The notes beneath the pieces were generated by a model that saw nothing but the letters and a program-made list of their open reading frames with translations, had not been told where the DNA came from and ran no database searches. From Serinibacter arcticus (GTDB lineage Bacteria; Actinomycetota; Actinomycetes; Actinomycetales; Beutenbergiaceae), in the NCBI RefSeq assembly GCF_004786095.1, contig NZ_RHPJ01000003.1, positions 682,001 through 746,000 on the forward strand: 64,000 bases of DNA, written 5' to 3'. Of this stretch, positions 19,440-28,602 are shown in pieces. Numbering within the stretch: position 1 is the first letter of the stretch; every line of letters begins with the position of its first letter. Made by a program: the position numbers and the translations under genes.

Positions 19440-20813
19440 TCAGGCGTTCGCGCGCTCCCGCAGCATCTCGGCCACGAGGAACGCCATCTCGAGCGACTGC
19501 GCGTGGTTGAGCCGCGGGTCGACGAGCGTCTCGTAGCGGGCCTCGAGACCGATGTCGTCGATGTCCTCCGACCCGCCGAGGACCTCGGTGACGTCGTCGC
19601 CCGTGAGCTCGACGTGCACACCGCCGGGAATCGTGCCGAGCGCGGCGTGGACCTCGAAGAATCCGCGGACCTCGTCGATCACGTCGGAGAACCGGCGCGT
19701 CTTGTAGCCGTTGGACGCCGTGATCGTGTTGCCGTGCATGGGGTCGCAGACCCACAGCACGGGACGGCCGTCGGCGGTGACCTTCTCGACGATCGAGGGC
19801 AGCGCGTCGCGGATCTTCCCCGCGCCCATCCGCGTGATGAACGTCAGGCGCCCGGGGACACCCTCGGGGTTGAGCTTGTCCATCAGCGCGATGGCGTCCT
19901 CACCGGTCGTCGTCGGACCGAGCTTGACCCCGATCGGGTTCTGCACGCGCGAGAAGAACTCCACGTGCGCGCCGTCGATCTTGCGGGTGCGCTCGCCGAT
20001 CCACAGGAAGTGCGCCGAGCAGTCGTACGGCAGTCCGGTGCGCGAGTCGATGCGCGTCAGGGGTCGCTCGTAGTCCAGCAGCAGACCCTCGTGACCGGAG
20101 TAGAACTCCACGGTCTTCAGCGCGTCGAAGTCGGCGCCCGCGGCCGCCATGAACTTGATCGCACGGTCGATCTCGGCGGCGAGACCCTCGTAGGTGCGGT
20201 AGGCGGGCGTGACCGTGAAGCCGCGGTTCCACTCGTGCACGCGCCGCAGGTCCGCGAAGCCACCCATCGTGAAGGCGCGCGTCAGGTTCAGCGTGGACGC
20301 CGACGTCGTGTACGCCTTCATGAGGCGCTGCGGATCGGGGATGCGGGACTCCGGCGTGAACGCGTGACCGTTGACGATGTCACCGCGGTAGGCGGGCAGC
20401 GTCACCCCCTCGCGCGTCTCGGAGTCGCTGCTGCGCGGCTTGGCGTACTGCCCCGCGATGCGGCCCATCTTCACGATCGGCATGCTCGCGCCGTAGGTCA
20501 GCACGATCGACATCTGCAGGATCGTCTTGATCTTGTTGCGGATGCGGTCGGCGTCCGCCTCGGCGAACGACTCGGCGCAGTCACCACCCTGCAGCAAGAA
20601 GGCCTCGCCACGCTGCGCGCGCGCGAGCTTCTCGCGCATGTTGTCCGCCTCGCCGGCGAAGACCAGGGGCGGGCTGACGGCGAGCTGGGACTTCACGGCC
20701 TCGAGCGCGTCGCGGTCCGGCCAGGTCGGCTGCTGCTCGGCGGCCAGGGCCCGCCACGAATCGAGATCCGTGTCGAGCTCGGGAGGAACGGCGGATTCTG
20801 CACTCACACTCAC
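19440..20813 (-). CDS. aroG: Class II 3-deoxy-7-phosphoheptulonate (DAHP) synthase
   Basis: A 457-residue type II DAHP synthase that joins phosphoenolpyruvate and erythrose 4-phosphate in the first step of the shikimate pathway. LLQGGDCAESFAEADADRIR contains the metal-binding Cys; TRMGAGKIRD, DPMHGNT and GGVHVELTGDDVTE complete the active site. The GTG at 20813 is chosen because TAGACT lies 8 nt upstream; a second GTG two codons later is also possible, and the open frame reaches 20903. It is convergent with pknL, 24 bp away, as in Mycobacterium. Confidence 0.93.
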   Translation of the reverse strand: MSVSAESAVPPELDTDLDSWRALAAEQQPTWPDRDALEAVKSQLAVSPPLVFAGEADNMREKLARAQRGEAFLLQGGDCAESFAEADADRIRNKIKTILQMSIVLTYGASMPIVKMGRIAGQYAKPRSSDSETREGVTLPAYRGDIVNGHAFTPESRIPDPQRLMKAYTTSASTLNLTRAFTMGGFADLRRVHEWNRGFTVTPAYRTYEGLAAEIDRAIKFMAAAGADFDALKTVEFYSGHEGLLLDYERPLTRIDSRTGLPYDCSAHFLWIGERTRKIDGAHVEFFSRVQNPIGVKLGPTTTGEDAIALMDKLNPEGVPGRLTFITRMGAGKIRDALPSIVEKVTADGRPVLWVCDPMHGNTITASNGYKTRRFSDVIDEVRGFFEVHAALGTIPGGVHVELTGDDVTEVLGGSEDIDDIGLEARYETLVDPRLNHAQSLEMAFLVAEMLRERANA

Positions 20814-20821
20814 GACGGTCG

Positions 20822-20827
20822 AGTCTA
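20822..20827 (-). promoter_or_regulatory. -10 hexamer TAGACT of the DAHP synthase gene
   Basis: Minus-strand TAGACT with an 8-nt spacer to the GTG at 20813. Confidence 0.5.
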
Positions 20828-20884
20828 GGCGTCCGACCGGGGTGCGGTGTCCGGGCACCAGCGGCTGAGACGCGGGAGGCGAGA

Positions 20885-20929
20885 CGCCGACGGCGGGGGT
20901 CACGCGGTGCGTGGCCCCCGCCGTCGGCG
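20885..20929 (-). terminator. Terminator hairpin of the plsC-pfp operon
   Basis: A 20-bp stem with one G-T pair (20885-20904 with 20910-20929) and a 5-nt loop, 40 nt past the phosphofructokinase stop and upstream of the DAHP synthase promoter. Confidence 0.75.
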
Positions 20930-20969
20930 GGCTGCTCGTGCTGCGGCCGCCGCGGGGCGGTCGGTGGGG

Positions 20970-22202
20970 TCAGTGACCGGCGCCGGCGGGCGCGGGCACG
21001 ACGTCCTGGCCGATCTCGGCCATGAGGTCGGTGAACCACGGCAGCGTGACGTCGAACGCCTTGCCGCCCGCGATGCGCGGGAACTCGACGGCGCGCAGCT
21101 CGTCGCCCCGCTCCTCGTCGTGCCCGATGACGCCGGAGACGCCCGCGAGCGCGGAGTCCACGGCGAGCTCGACCATCGAGGCGATGAGGGCGAGGTCCTC
21201 GTCGCTCGCGGCGGCCGAGCGGGAGAAGTAGCCGCTCTTCTGGACCATGGTCTTCTCGGCGCCGACGAGCCCGGCGAACTGCTTGGCGAACCAGGCGCCC
21301 GGGTTGATCGTGTCGAGCTGGACGTGGCCGAACGGGTCGCGCTTGACCTCCTCGCCCTTGGCCTCGAGCTCGGCGATGATCTCGGGCACGCCCGCCCCCT
21401 CGCTGAGGAAGATGTTCACGTTGCCCTGCTCGTCCATGATCGCCTTGAGACGCTCGGCCTCGGCCGCCAGGTCGATCGCGAGCTCGGGCAGGAAGACGGC
21501 GTGGACGTCCCAGCGCTCCTTGCTCAGCCCGATGCTCGGGTTCCACGACGGCTGACCCTCGACCCAGCCGTGGTAGCGGCGCGCGGCCTCGGCCGTCAGC
21601 CAGCCGCAGTGCCGACCCATGACCTCGTGCACGATCAGCATGCGCGGGTTGGAGCGGTGCTCGCCGATGATGTTCTGCGCGAACCGGCTCGCCTCCTCGG
21701 CCGCCGTGTTGGCGCCCAGGCTCTGACGGATCGGCACGATGTCGTTGTCGATCGTCTTCGGCAGACCGACGACGGTCAGGCCGTAGTCGTGCTCGAGCAG
21801 GTACGCCGCGAGGTCGGCGGCCGTGGTGTTGGTGTCGTCGCCGCCGATGGTGTGGAGCACGTCGACGCCGTCGGCCTGGAGCTGCTCCGCGGCCTTCTGC
21901 AGCGGGTTCTCACCCTCGGCGACGAGACCGCGCTGGACCAGGTTCTTGGCGTTGGTGAGCTTGACTCGGCTGTTGCCGATCGGGCTGCCGCCGAAGGAGT
22001 GCAGCAGGCCGGCGTTGGCGCGCGCCTCGTCGTCGACGACGACCTTCGTGCCGGTCAGCAGCCCGTGGTAGCCGTAGGAGTAGGCGATGATCTCGATCTC
22101 GGGGGCGAGCTCGGTGTAGCGCTGGATCAGTCCGCCGACGGCGGAGGAGAGGCAGGGGGCGAAACCGCCCGCGGTGAGCAGGGCGACGCGCTTCACGGTC
22201 AT
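20970..22202 (-). CDS. pfp: 6-phosphofructokinase, PPi-dependent type
   Basis: A 410-residue phosphofructokinase making fructose 1,6-bisphosphate. The phosphoryl-donor site reads GGDDTN (Asp123) and the catalytic loop PKTIDND (Lys149). ATP-dependent enzymes have GGDGS and PGTIDND; an Asp and a Lys at these two places mark pyrophosphate-dependent enzymes, so PPi is the likely donor and the reaction should be reversible. EVMGRHCGW is the substrate-binding segment. The ATG has AGGAAGG upstream and overlaps the stop of the acyltransferase gene (ATGA). Confidence 0.9.
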   Translation of the reverse strand: MTVKRVALLTAGGFAPCLSSAVGGLIQRYTELAPEIEIIAYSYGYHGLLTGTKVVVDDEARANAGLLHSFGGSPIGNSRVKLTNAKNLVQRGLVAEGENPLQKAAEQLQADGVDVLHTIGGDDTNTTAADLAAYLLEHDYGLTVVGLPKTIDNDIVPIRQSLGANTAAEEASRFAQNIIGEHRSNPRMLIVHEVMGRHCGWLTAEAARRYHGWVEGQPSWNPSIGLSKERWDVHAVFLPELAIDLAAEAERLKAIMDEQGNVNIFLSEGAGVPEIIAELEAKGEEVKRDPFGHVQLDTINPGAWFAKQFAGLVGAEKTMVQKSGYFSRSAAASDEDLALIASMVELAVDSALAGVSGVIGHDEERGDELRAVEFPRIAGGKAFDVTLPWFTDLMAEIGQDVVPAPAGAGH

Positions 22203-23050
22203 GCTGGACCTTCCTGGGGTGTGCTGTCATCGGAACCGGCCTGGCCGGTGGTCGTGGGGCCGTCCGTCTCGGACGGTGCTGAGTCGGACGGCGCGGGCTC
22301 GGGGGCCTGCGGGACGTCGGTGTCCGGGGCGGTCCGCCCGCCGGGGGCGTCGGAGGCGGTGTCCGTCGTCTTGCCCGCGGCGATGCGGGCCTTCGCCGTC
22401 GCGGCGTACATGTCGACGTACTCCTGGCCGGACAGCCGCATGATCTCGTACATGATCTCGTCGGTGATCGAGCGCAGGACGAACCTGTCGTTCTCCATGC
22501 CGCGGTAGCGCGAGAAGTCCATGGGCTCACCCATGACGACCCCGATGCGCTTGAGCTTGGGGATCCGCTTGCCGATCGGCTGAGCGATGTTCGTCCCGAT
22601 CATCGCGACGGGGACGACGGGGGCTCCGGACTCGAGCGCCAGGCGAGCGACGCCGGTCTTCCCGCGGTACAGGCGGCCGTCCGGGCTGCGCGTGCCCTCG
22701 GGGTAGATGCCGAAGAGCCCGCCCTCGGACAACCGGGACAGCCCGGCGTCGAGCGCCGCCTCGCTCGCCCTGCCGCCGGAGCGGTCCACCGGGATCAGCC
22801 CGACGCCGCGCATGAACCACGCGATGAAGCGACCCCGCAGGCCCCGACCCTCGACGTAGTCCGACTTGCCGAGGAACACGATCTCCCGCGGCATCATGAG
22901 CGGAAGGAAGAACGAGTCGATGACGGCGAGGTGGTTGCTGGCCAGGATCGCCCCGCCCTGGGCGGGGAGGTTCTCCGAGCCCCGGATCCAGGGCTGGTAG
23001 GCCACCCGGAGAAGGGTTCCGAGCGTGGCCTTCATGAACCGGTAGAACAC
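22199..23050 (-). CDS. 1-acyl-sn-glycerol-3-phosphate acyltransferase family protein (PlsC-like)
   Basis: A 283-residue acyltransferase with the HX4D catalytic motif (SNHLAVIDSF, near residue 38) and the substrate motif YPEGTRSPDGR, which acylates lysophosphatidic acid or a related acceptor at the membrane. The last 60 residues are a Pro/Asp/Thr-rich tail outside the domain. The GTG at 23050 has GAAGGG 7 nt upstream. A second GTG in frame at 23146 lies 8 nt after a TAGAGT box and could start a leaderless version with a 32-residue Arg/Pro-rich extension. It is the first gene of an operon with pfp. Confidence 0.85.
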   Translation of the reverse strand: MFYRFMKATLGTLLRVAYQPWIRGSENLPAQGGAILASNHLAVIDSFFLPLMMPREIVFLGKSDYVEGRGLRGRFIAWFMRGVGLIPVDRSGGRASEAALDAGLSRLSEGGLFGIYPEGTRSPDGRLYRGKTGVARLALESGAPVVPVAMIGTNIAQPIGKRIPKLKRIGVVMGEPMDFSRYRGMENDRFVLRSITDEIMYEIMRLSGQEYVDMYAATAKARIAAGKTTDTASDAPGGRTAPDTDVPQAPEPAPSDSAPSETDGPTTTGQAGSDDSTPQEGPA

Positions 23051-23154
23051 ACCTGGGACCCTTCGTCGCGACTGGGGTGGGCGGGGGCGGGGCGTGCCGG
23101 ACGCCCCTGCCGGGGTCGCTCGTGGTGCCCGCCGTCGTCGACCCACCGGACATC

Positions 23155-23160
23155 ACTCTA
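23155..23160 (-). promoter_or_regulatory. -10 hexamer TAGAGT of the plsC-pfp operon
   Basis: Minus-strand TAGAGT 8 nt before the in-frame GTG at 23146 and about 105 nt before the preferred plsC start. It faces the plus-strand TAGAGT at 23176. Confidence 0.5.
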
Positions 23161-23175
23161 GAGGGCGGGAGTGCC

Positions 23176-23181
23176 TAGAGT
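23176..23181 (+). promoter_or_regulatory. -10 hexamer TAGAGT of the 23188 gene
   Basis: TAGAGT with a 6-nt spacer to the ATG at 23188. Confidence 0.6.
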
Positions 23182-23187
23182 CGTCGC

Positions 23188-23715
23188 ATGAGCAACCGCG
23201 AGGGGCCCGAGGTCGGCCCCGACCCCGACTCCTCGGACGCCTCCGAGCCCGAGAGCACCGGGGGCACCGAGGGCGTGGTGGGGGGTGGCGACGGCGGGGG
23301 CGACGACCGGGGCGACGCCGACGACCGGAGCCGCGCGGAGCGCGACTGGGACGCGGAGTGGCGGTCGATCACGTCCGACCTCACCCCGCCGCGCCGGAGC
23401 TACCTGGTCTCCGACACCCCGGTGGTCGGCGCGGCCCAGGGACCGCGCGACTACACGCCGACGGAGGATCCGGACGAGGACGCGTTCGTCCCCGTGCCGG
23501 TCGAGCACGCGCCGATGGACCGCCTCACCCGGCTGGCCTGGACGGCGATCGTCGCCGGTCCGGTGCTGATGCTGCTCGCCGTCGTCGCGTTCGATCGCGC
23601 CCCCACCTGGTACGTCGCCACGTGCCTCGGGATCTTCCTGACCGGGTGCGTCATCGGCTTCACCCGGCTCCCGGCACGCCGCGACGACGACCGGGGCGAC
23701 GGCGCGGCCCTCTGA
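23188..23715 (+). CDS. Hypothetical membrane protein with acidic N-terminus
   Basis: A 175-residue protein not recognised as a named family. The first 50 residues are Asp/Gly/Glu-rich and probably disordered. WDAEWRSITSDLTPPRRSYLV follows in broken form (residues 54-74), and two hydrophobic segments (about 116-136 and 142-160) form a small membrane hairpin before a basic tail. It is divergent from plsC and convergent with the glucokinase gene. The start is supported by the promoter spacing. Confidence 0.7.
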   Translation: MSNREGPEVGPDPDSSDASEPESTGGTEGVVGGGDGGGDDRGDADDRSRAERDWDAEWRSITSDLTPPRRSYLVSDTPVVGAAQGPRDYTPTEDPDEDAFVPVPVEHAPMDRLTRLAWTAIVAGPVLMLLAVVAFDRAPTWYVATCLGIFLTGCVIGFTRLPARRDDDRGDGAAL

Positions 23716-23751
23716 CCGCCGCCGCGCCCGGCCGCCGCGGGACGCGCCGGC

Positions 23752-24699
23752 TCAGTCCAGCAGGACCCGGCTCAGGTCGGCCGCGCCGACGACACCGGCG
23801 TCGTTCCCGAGGGTCGCCAGGACGACCTCGGGGAGCGGTCGCTGGGCACGGGCGAACAGCTCGTCCTCGAGCACCTGGCGCGCGGGGGCGAGCAGCATGT
23901 CACCCGCCTCGCCCACTCCCCCGCCGACGACGTACATGCGCGGGTCGAGCAGCGCCGAGAGCGCGGCCATGCCGGAGCCGAGCCACCGGCCGAGGTCGGC
24001 GAGCATCTCGATGGACAGCGGGTCGCCCGCCTTGGCGGCCTGCGTGACGTGCGGTCCCGTGACCCGCTTGGCCTTGCCGCCCGCGAGCTCGAGCAGGGTC
24101 CGGGCGCGCTCCGGGTCGGTGGCCAGCGCGGCGCGGGTCTCGCGCACGAGCGCCGAGCCCGAGGAGTACATCTCCCAGCACCCGTCGTGGCCGCAGCCGC
24201 ACGCGCGGCCGTTCGGGACCATCCGCATGTGGCCGACCTCGCCGCCCGCGCCCGCCGCGCCGCGGACGAGACGCCCGCCCACGACGACGGCGCCCCCGAG
24301 ACCGGTCCCGACGGTCAGCATCACCATGTCGTTGACGTCGCGCCCCGCACCGAAGCGGAACTCGGCCCAGCCGGCGGCGTTGGCGTCGTTCTCGACGACG
24401 ACGTCGAGACCCAGCCGCTCCTGCAGCACGTCCTTGAGCGGGTAGTCCCGCCAGGCGAGGTTCGCGGCGAACAGGACCTTGGAGCGCGTGGGGTCGACGA
24501 AGCCCGCGGCGGCGACACCGACGCCCGAGACCTCGAAGGACCCGCGCAGCTCCGCGACGGCGTCGACGACCGCGTCCTCGATCTCGCGCGGCTCCTCGGG
24601 GTTGGTGTCGCGGCGGGTCGACGCGAGCAGCGTGCCGTCGTCGTCCACCACCCCTGCCGCGATCTTCGTCCCACCGATGTCGATCCCGACGGCGTGCAT
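23752..24699 (-). CDS. ROK family glucokinase
   Basis: A 315-residue ROK kinase that phosphorylates glucose with ATP. The N-terminal phosphate loop is GIDIGGTKIAAGVVDDDG; the glucose-binding region has VENDANAAGWAEF and the ROK zinc motif CGCGHDGCWE. There is no N-terminal HTH, so it is an enzyme and not a repressor. AAGGAG precedes the ATG. Together with the PPi-phosphofructokinase upstream it covers two early steps of glycolysis. Confidence 0.88.
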   Translation of the reverse strand: MHAVGIDIGGTKIAAGVVDDDGTLLASTRRDTNPEEPREIEDAVVDAVAELRGSFEVSGVGVAAAGFVDPTRSKVLFAANLAWRDYPLKDVLQERLGLDVVVENDANAAGWAEFRFGAGRDVNDMVMLTVGTGLGGAVVVGGRLVRGAAGAGGEVGHMRMVPNGRACGCGHDGCWEMYSSGSALVRETRAALATDPERARTLLELAGGKAKRVTGPHVTQAAKAGDPLSIEMLADLGRWLGSGMAALSALLDPRMYVVGGGVGEAGDMLLAPARQVLEDELFARAQRPLPEVVLATLGNDAGVVGAADLSRVLLD

Positions 24700-24869
24700 G
24701 GCCAGCTCCTTCGTTGGTGTGCGTGCTGAGGGTGCTCCCGGTTCGCGACGCCCTGGGGGCGCTCACGCCGGGTCCTGCGCGACCCATCCTGGCCCACGAC
24801 CGGCCCCGGCACGTGCCGGGGACGCCCCTCGGACGGGGCCGCCTCCCGCCGACCCGTCACCGCGACCCG

Positions 24870-24875
24870 TAGGCT
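24870..24875 (+). promoter_or_regulatory. -10 hexamer TAGGCT of the acyl-CoA synthetase gene
   Basis: TAGGCT lies 62 nt before the ATG at 24938; unlike most boxes here it would give a leader that carries its own Shine-Dalgarno sequence. Confidence 0.45.
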
Positions 24876-24937
24876 GAGGCACCGGATCGACGCCGCACCG
24901 CGGTCCCGCACGCCGCACATCGGACAAAGGAGCCACG

Positions 24938-26749
24938 ATGGACACGACGCGACTCTCGGCCGCACCGGAGGTGCCGGCGACCTTCAGCATCACCGACCTG
25001 CTCGAGGACCACCTCGAACGCACCCCCGACGCCGAGCTGTACCGCGTCCCCGAGAACGGTGGCTGGCGCAGCGTCAGCGTCGCGGAGTTCCGGTCGCAGG
25101 CGATCGCCCTCGCGCAAGGGCTGATCGCGCAGGGCGTCGCGCCGGGCGAGCGCGTCGGCATCATGTCCCGCACCCGGTACGAGTGGACGCTCGCGGACAT
25201 CGCGATCTGGTACGCCGGTGCGGTTCCCGTGCCGATCTACGAGACCTCGTCCGTGTCGCAGGCCGCGTGGATCCTGGGCGACTCGGGTGCCGTCGCGGTC
25301 ATCGTGGAGACCGAGGCGCACGCCCGCGTCGTCGAGCAGGCGCGAAAGGAGGCCACGGACCTCCGGCTCGTCTGGGGCATCGACGCCGGCGACCTCGACG
25401 AGGTCGTCGCCTCCGGCGCCGACGTCGACCCCGAGCGCGTGCGCGCCGCCTCCGCCGCGGTCGGCCTCGCCGACCTCGCCACGATCATCTACACCTCGGG
25501 CACGACGGGTCGCCCCAAGGGCGCCGAGCTCACCCACGCCAACTTCGTCCTGCTGACCAGGAGCGCCGTGGAGGACCTGACCGAGATCGTGCACCAGGAG
25601 GGCGCCTCGACCCTGCTGTTCATGCCGCTCGCGCACGTGTTCGCGCGCTTCGTGGAGATCCTCGCCCTGGCGGGACGCATCCCGCTCGGCCACACGCCGG
25701 ACCCGTCGGGCATCGTCGCCGACCTCGGGACGTACCAGCCGACGCTGATCCTGGCCGTTCCCCGCGTGTTCGAGAAGGTCTACAACTCGGCGGAGCAGAA
25801 GGCCGTCGCTGGCGGCAAGGAGAAGATCTTCGCCTGGGCCTCCCGCACCGCCATCGCCTGGTCGAGGGCGCACGACGACGGCGCCCGACCCGGCGTCGCG
25901 CTGCAGCTGCGCTACAAGCTCGCGCACAAGCTGGTGCTGCACAAGATCGAGAACGCGATGGGAGGTCGCCTGACCTACGCCGTCTCGGGCGGCGGACCGC
26001 TCGGCGAGCGGCTCGGCCACTTCTTCCGCGGGGTCGGCCTGACCGTCCTGGAGGGTTACGGCCTGACGGAGACGACGGCACCGCTCACGGTCAACGTGCC
26101 CGCGAAGGTCAAGATCGGCTCGGTCGGGACGCCGCTGCGCGGCAACCAGCTGCGGATAGCGCCGGACGGCGAGATCCTCGCGCGCGGTGTGGCCGTCTTC
26201 CGCGGTTACCACAACAACCCCGACGCCACGGCCGAGTCCGTCGTCGACGGCTGGTTCCACACCGGTGACCTGGGCGAGATCGACGACGAGGGCTACACGC
26301 GCATCACGGGACGCAAGAAGGAGATCATCGTGACGGCCGGCGGCAAGAACGTCGCCCCCGCGCAGCTCGAGGACGCGGTGCGGTCCCACCCCCTCGTGAG
26401 CCAGTGCCTCGTGGTCGGCGAGGGGCGCCCGTTCATCGCCGCGCTCGTCACCCTCGACGTCGAGATGCTGCCCGGGTGGCTCTCCTCGCACGGCAAGGAC
26501 TCCCTGACGCCGTCGCAGGCCGTCGACGACCCCGACGTGATCGCCGCGGTGCAGGGCGCGATCGACCGGGCCAACGAGCACGTCTCGCGGGCCGAGTCGG
26601 TGCGGACGTTCAAGCTGCTGGACACCGACTTCACGATCGCGAACGACTACCTCACGCCCTCGATGAAGGTGAAGCGCTCCGCCGTGCTGCGCGACCTCGA
26701 GGGCACGGTGGACGCGCTGTACGACGGCGCCGCCGCCGCCCGGGGCTGA
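24938..26749 (+). CDS. Long-chain acyl-CoA synthetase (AMP-forming)
   Basis: A 603-residue adenylate-forming ligase that activates fatty acids with ATP and CoA. The AMP-binding signature IIYTSGTTGRPKGAELTH is near residue 185, the A5 motif is GYGLTETTAP and the hinge is GRKKEIIVTAGGKNVAP. It corresponds to FadD15 (Rv2187) at the equivalent place in Mycobacterium. The ATG has AAAGGAG upstream. No membrane segment is visible. Confidence 0.92.
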   Translation: MDTTRLSAAPEVPATFSITDLLEDHLERTPDAELYRVPENGGWRSVSVAEFRSQAIALAQGLIAQGVAPGERVGIMSRTRYEWTLADIAIWYAGAVPVPIYETSSVSQAAWILGDSGAVAVIVETEAHARVVEQARKEATDLRLVWGIDAGDLDEVVASGADVDPERVRAASAAVGLADLATIIYTSGTTGRPKGAELTHANFVLLTRSAVEDLTEIVHQEGASTLLFMPLAHVFARFVEILALAGRIPLGHTPDPSGIVADLGTYQPTLILAVPRVFEKVYNSAEQKAVAGGKEKIFAWASRTAIAWSRAHDDGARPGVALQLRYKLAHKLVLHKIENAMGGRLTYAVSGGGPLGERLGHFFRGVGLTVLEGYGLTETTAPLTVNVPAKVKIGSVGTPLRGNQLRIAPDGEILARGVAVFRGYHNNPDATAESVVDGWFHTGDLGEIDDEGYTRITGRKKEIIVTAGGKNVAPAQLEDAVRSHPLVSQCLVVGEGRPFIAALVTLDVEMLPGWLSSHGKDSLTPSQAVDDPDVIAAVQGAIDRANEHVSRAESVRTFKLLDTDFTIANDYLTPSMKVKRSAVLRDLEGTVDALYDGAAAARG

Positions 26750-26823
26750 CCGCTGCGGCGGCGGTGCCGCCCGTCCCGGCCGGGCCGGCTGGCGCGCCTG
26801 ACGGCGATGTCGGAGGCGGCACG

Positions 26824-26829
26824 TAGGTT
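26824..26829 (+). promoter_or_regulatory. -10 hexamer TAGGTT of the exonuclease gene
   Basis: TAGGTT with a 6-nt spacer to the GTG at 26836. Confidence 0.6.
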
Positions 26830-26835
26830 CGGCGC

Positions 26836-28593
26836 GTGACCACGACCCTCGCGCTCCAGCCCTCCCTGCTGGAGGACGGGCTGCCGCTGCACGAGGTCGA
26901 GTTCGTCGTCGTCGACCTGGAGACCACGGGTGGTTCGCCGAACGCCGACCGGATCACCGAGATCGGAGCCGTCCGCGTGCGCGGCGGCCAGGTCCTCGGC
27001 GAGCTCGGCACCCTGGTCAACCCCGATCGCGCCATCCCGCCCCAGATCACCGTGCTGACCGGCATCACCGACGCGATGGTGGTCGACGCCCCGCGCGTGG
27101 AGGACGTCCTGGCGACGTTCATGGAGTTCGCCCGCGGCGCCGTCCTCGTGGCCCACAACGCACGGTTCGACATGGGCTTCCTGCGCGCCGGGTGCGAGCG
27201 GATGGGGCTGCCGTGGCCCTCCCCCGTCGTCGTGGACACCGTGGCGCTCGCGCGCCGCGTGGTCACGCGGGACGAGGCGCCCAACCACAAGCTCGGGAGC
27301 CTCGCGCGGCTCTTCCACGCGGCCGTCGTGCCGGACCACCGCGCCCTCACCGACGCCCGCGCCACGGTCGACGTGCTGCACGGTCTGCTGGCCAGGCTCG
27401 CCCCGCTCGGCGTGACCCACCTCGAGGACCTGGTCACGGCCGCCGACCCCGTCCCCGAGGCCCGGCGACGCAAGGCGACCCTCGCCGACGGACTGCCGAG
27501 CGCCCCCGGCGTCTACCAGTTCCTCGACCACACGGGTCGCATCCTGTACGTCGGCACCGCCACCAACCTGCGCACCCGCGTCCGCAGCTACTTCACCGCC
27601 GCCGAGAAGCGCAAGCGGATGGCCGAGATGGTCACGATCGCGGCGCGCGTGCACCCGATCGTCTGCGCCACCCCGCTCGAGGCGTCGATCAGGGAGATCC
27701 GGCTGATCGCCGAGCACCGGCCCCCGTACAACCGTCGGTCGCGCTCCCCCGGCTCCGAGCCGTGGATCCGGCTGACGGACGAGGCGTTCCCGCGCGCCTC
27801 GATCGTGCGCTCCGTCCCGCTCACGCAGACGACCGGCGTCCTCGGACCGTTCCGCACGCGGTCGCAGGCGACGCTGGCGCTCGAGTCGATCCAGTCGGTG
27901 TTCGCGCTGCGCGGGTGCACGGACCGGCTTCCCGCACGTCCCGCCGCCGGCGCGACCGCGTGCTCCCTGGCCGAGCTCGGTCGGTGCGCCGCGCCGTGCA
28001 CGGGCGGGATCGACAGGGCGGGCTACGGGGCGATGGTGGCAGCGTTCGCGGCCTTCTGCGACGGCGAGACGGCGCCGCTCCTGCTGCACGCCGCGCAGCG
28101 CATCGGACTGCTCTCGGCCCAGCACCGCTACGAGGAGGCCGCACGGGAGCGGGACCGCTGCCAGGCGCTGCTCCGGGGAGCCCAGCGCGTCCAGCGGCTG
28201 CGGGCGCTGCGCACGGAGCAGCTCGTGGCCGCGCGGCCGGGTTCGGGCGGGTGGGAGGTCGTCGTCGTGCGTCACGGGCGGCTCGCGGCCACCGCCGTCG
28301 CACCGCGCGCCGCCGACGTGCTGGGGCTCGTCGACGCGATGGTCGCCACGGCCGAGGACGTCCCGGCCCCCACGACGTGGTCGGGTGCGGCCCTCGTGGA
28401 GGAGACCGAGATCCTGTCCCACTGGCTCGAGCAGCCGGGGGTGCGCCTCATCGCGCTCAGCGAGGGGCTCGCCCCGTCGCGGCCCGTGCGCGGCGCCGAC
28501 CACGCCCTCAGCGACCTCGCGTCCCACCTCGGGCTGCCGGCGGTCGAGGTCACGGAGGGCGACGGCGGGACGGCGGAGGTCGGCGCTGCGTAG
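26836..28593 (+). CDS. DEDDh exonuclease fused to a UvrC-like GIY-YIG domain
   Basis: A 585-residue protein with an N-terminal DnaQ-like 3'-5' exonuclease (residues 20-190; VVDLETTG with Asp27 and Glu29, VAHNARFDMGFL, DHRALTDA) and a GIY-YIG nuclease domain (about 215-300; GVYQFLDHTGRILYVGTATN) as in the UvrC N-terminus and Cho. The remaining 280 residues contain a Cys-rich patch ACSLAELGRCAAPCTGG. This fusion is widespread in Actinobacteria and is presumed to act in DNA repair, though the actual substrate is unclear. Its TAG stop lies inside the -10 box of the next gene. Confidence 0.88.
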   Translation: MTTTLALQPSLLEDGLPLHEVEFVVVDLETTGGSPNADRITEIGAVRVRGGQVLGELGTLVNPDRAIPPQITVLTGITDAMVVDAPRVEDVLATFMEFARGAVLVAHNARFDMGFLRAGCERMGLPWPSPVVVDTVALARRVVTRDEAPNHKLGSLARLFHAAVVPDHRALTDARATVDVLHGLLARLAPLGVTHLEDLVTAADPVPEARRRKATLADGLPSAPGVYQFLDHTGRILYVGTATNLRTRVRSYFTAAEKRKRMAEMVTIAARVHPIVCATPLEASIREIRLIAEHRPPYNRRSRSPGSEPWIRLTDEAFPRASIVRSVPLTQTTGVLGPFRTRSQATLALESIQSVFALRGCTDRLPARPAAGATACSLAELGRCAAPCTGGIDRAGYGAMVAAFAAFCDGETAPLLLHAAQRIGLLSAQHRYEEAARERDRCQALLRGAQRVQRLRALRTEQLVAARPGSGGWEVVVVRHGRLAATAVAPRAADVLGLVDAMVATAEDVPAPTTWSGAALVEETEILSHWLEQPGVRLIALSEGLAPSRPVRGADHALSDLASHLGLPAVEVTEGDGGTAEVGAA

Positions 28594-28596
28594 GCT
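28591..28596 (+). promoter_or_regulatory. -10 hexamer TAGGCT overlapping the exonuclease stop codon
   Basis: TAGGCT begins with the TAG stop of the preceding gene and is followed by a 6-nt spacer and the ATG at 28603. Confidence 0.6.
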
Positions 28597-28602
28597 GCTC
28601 GC

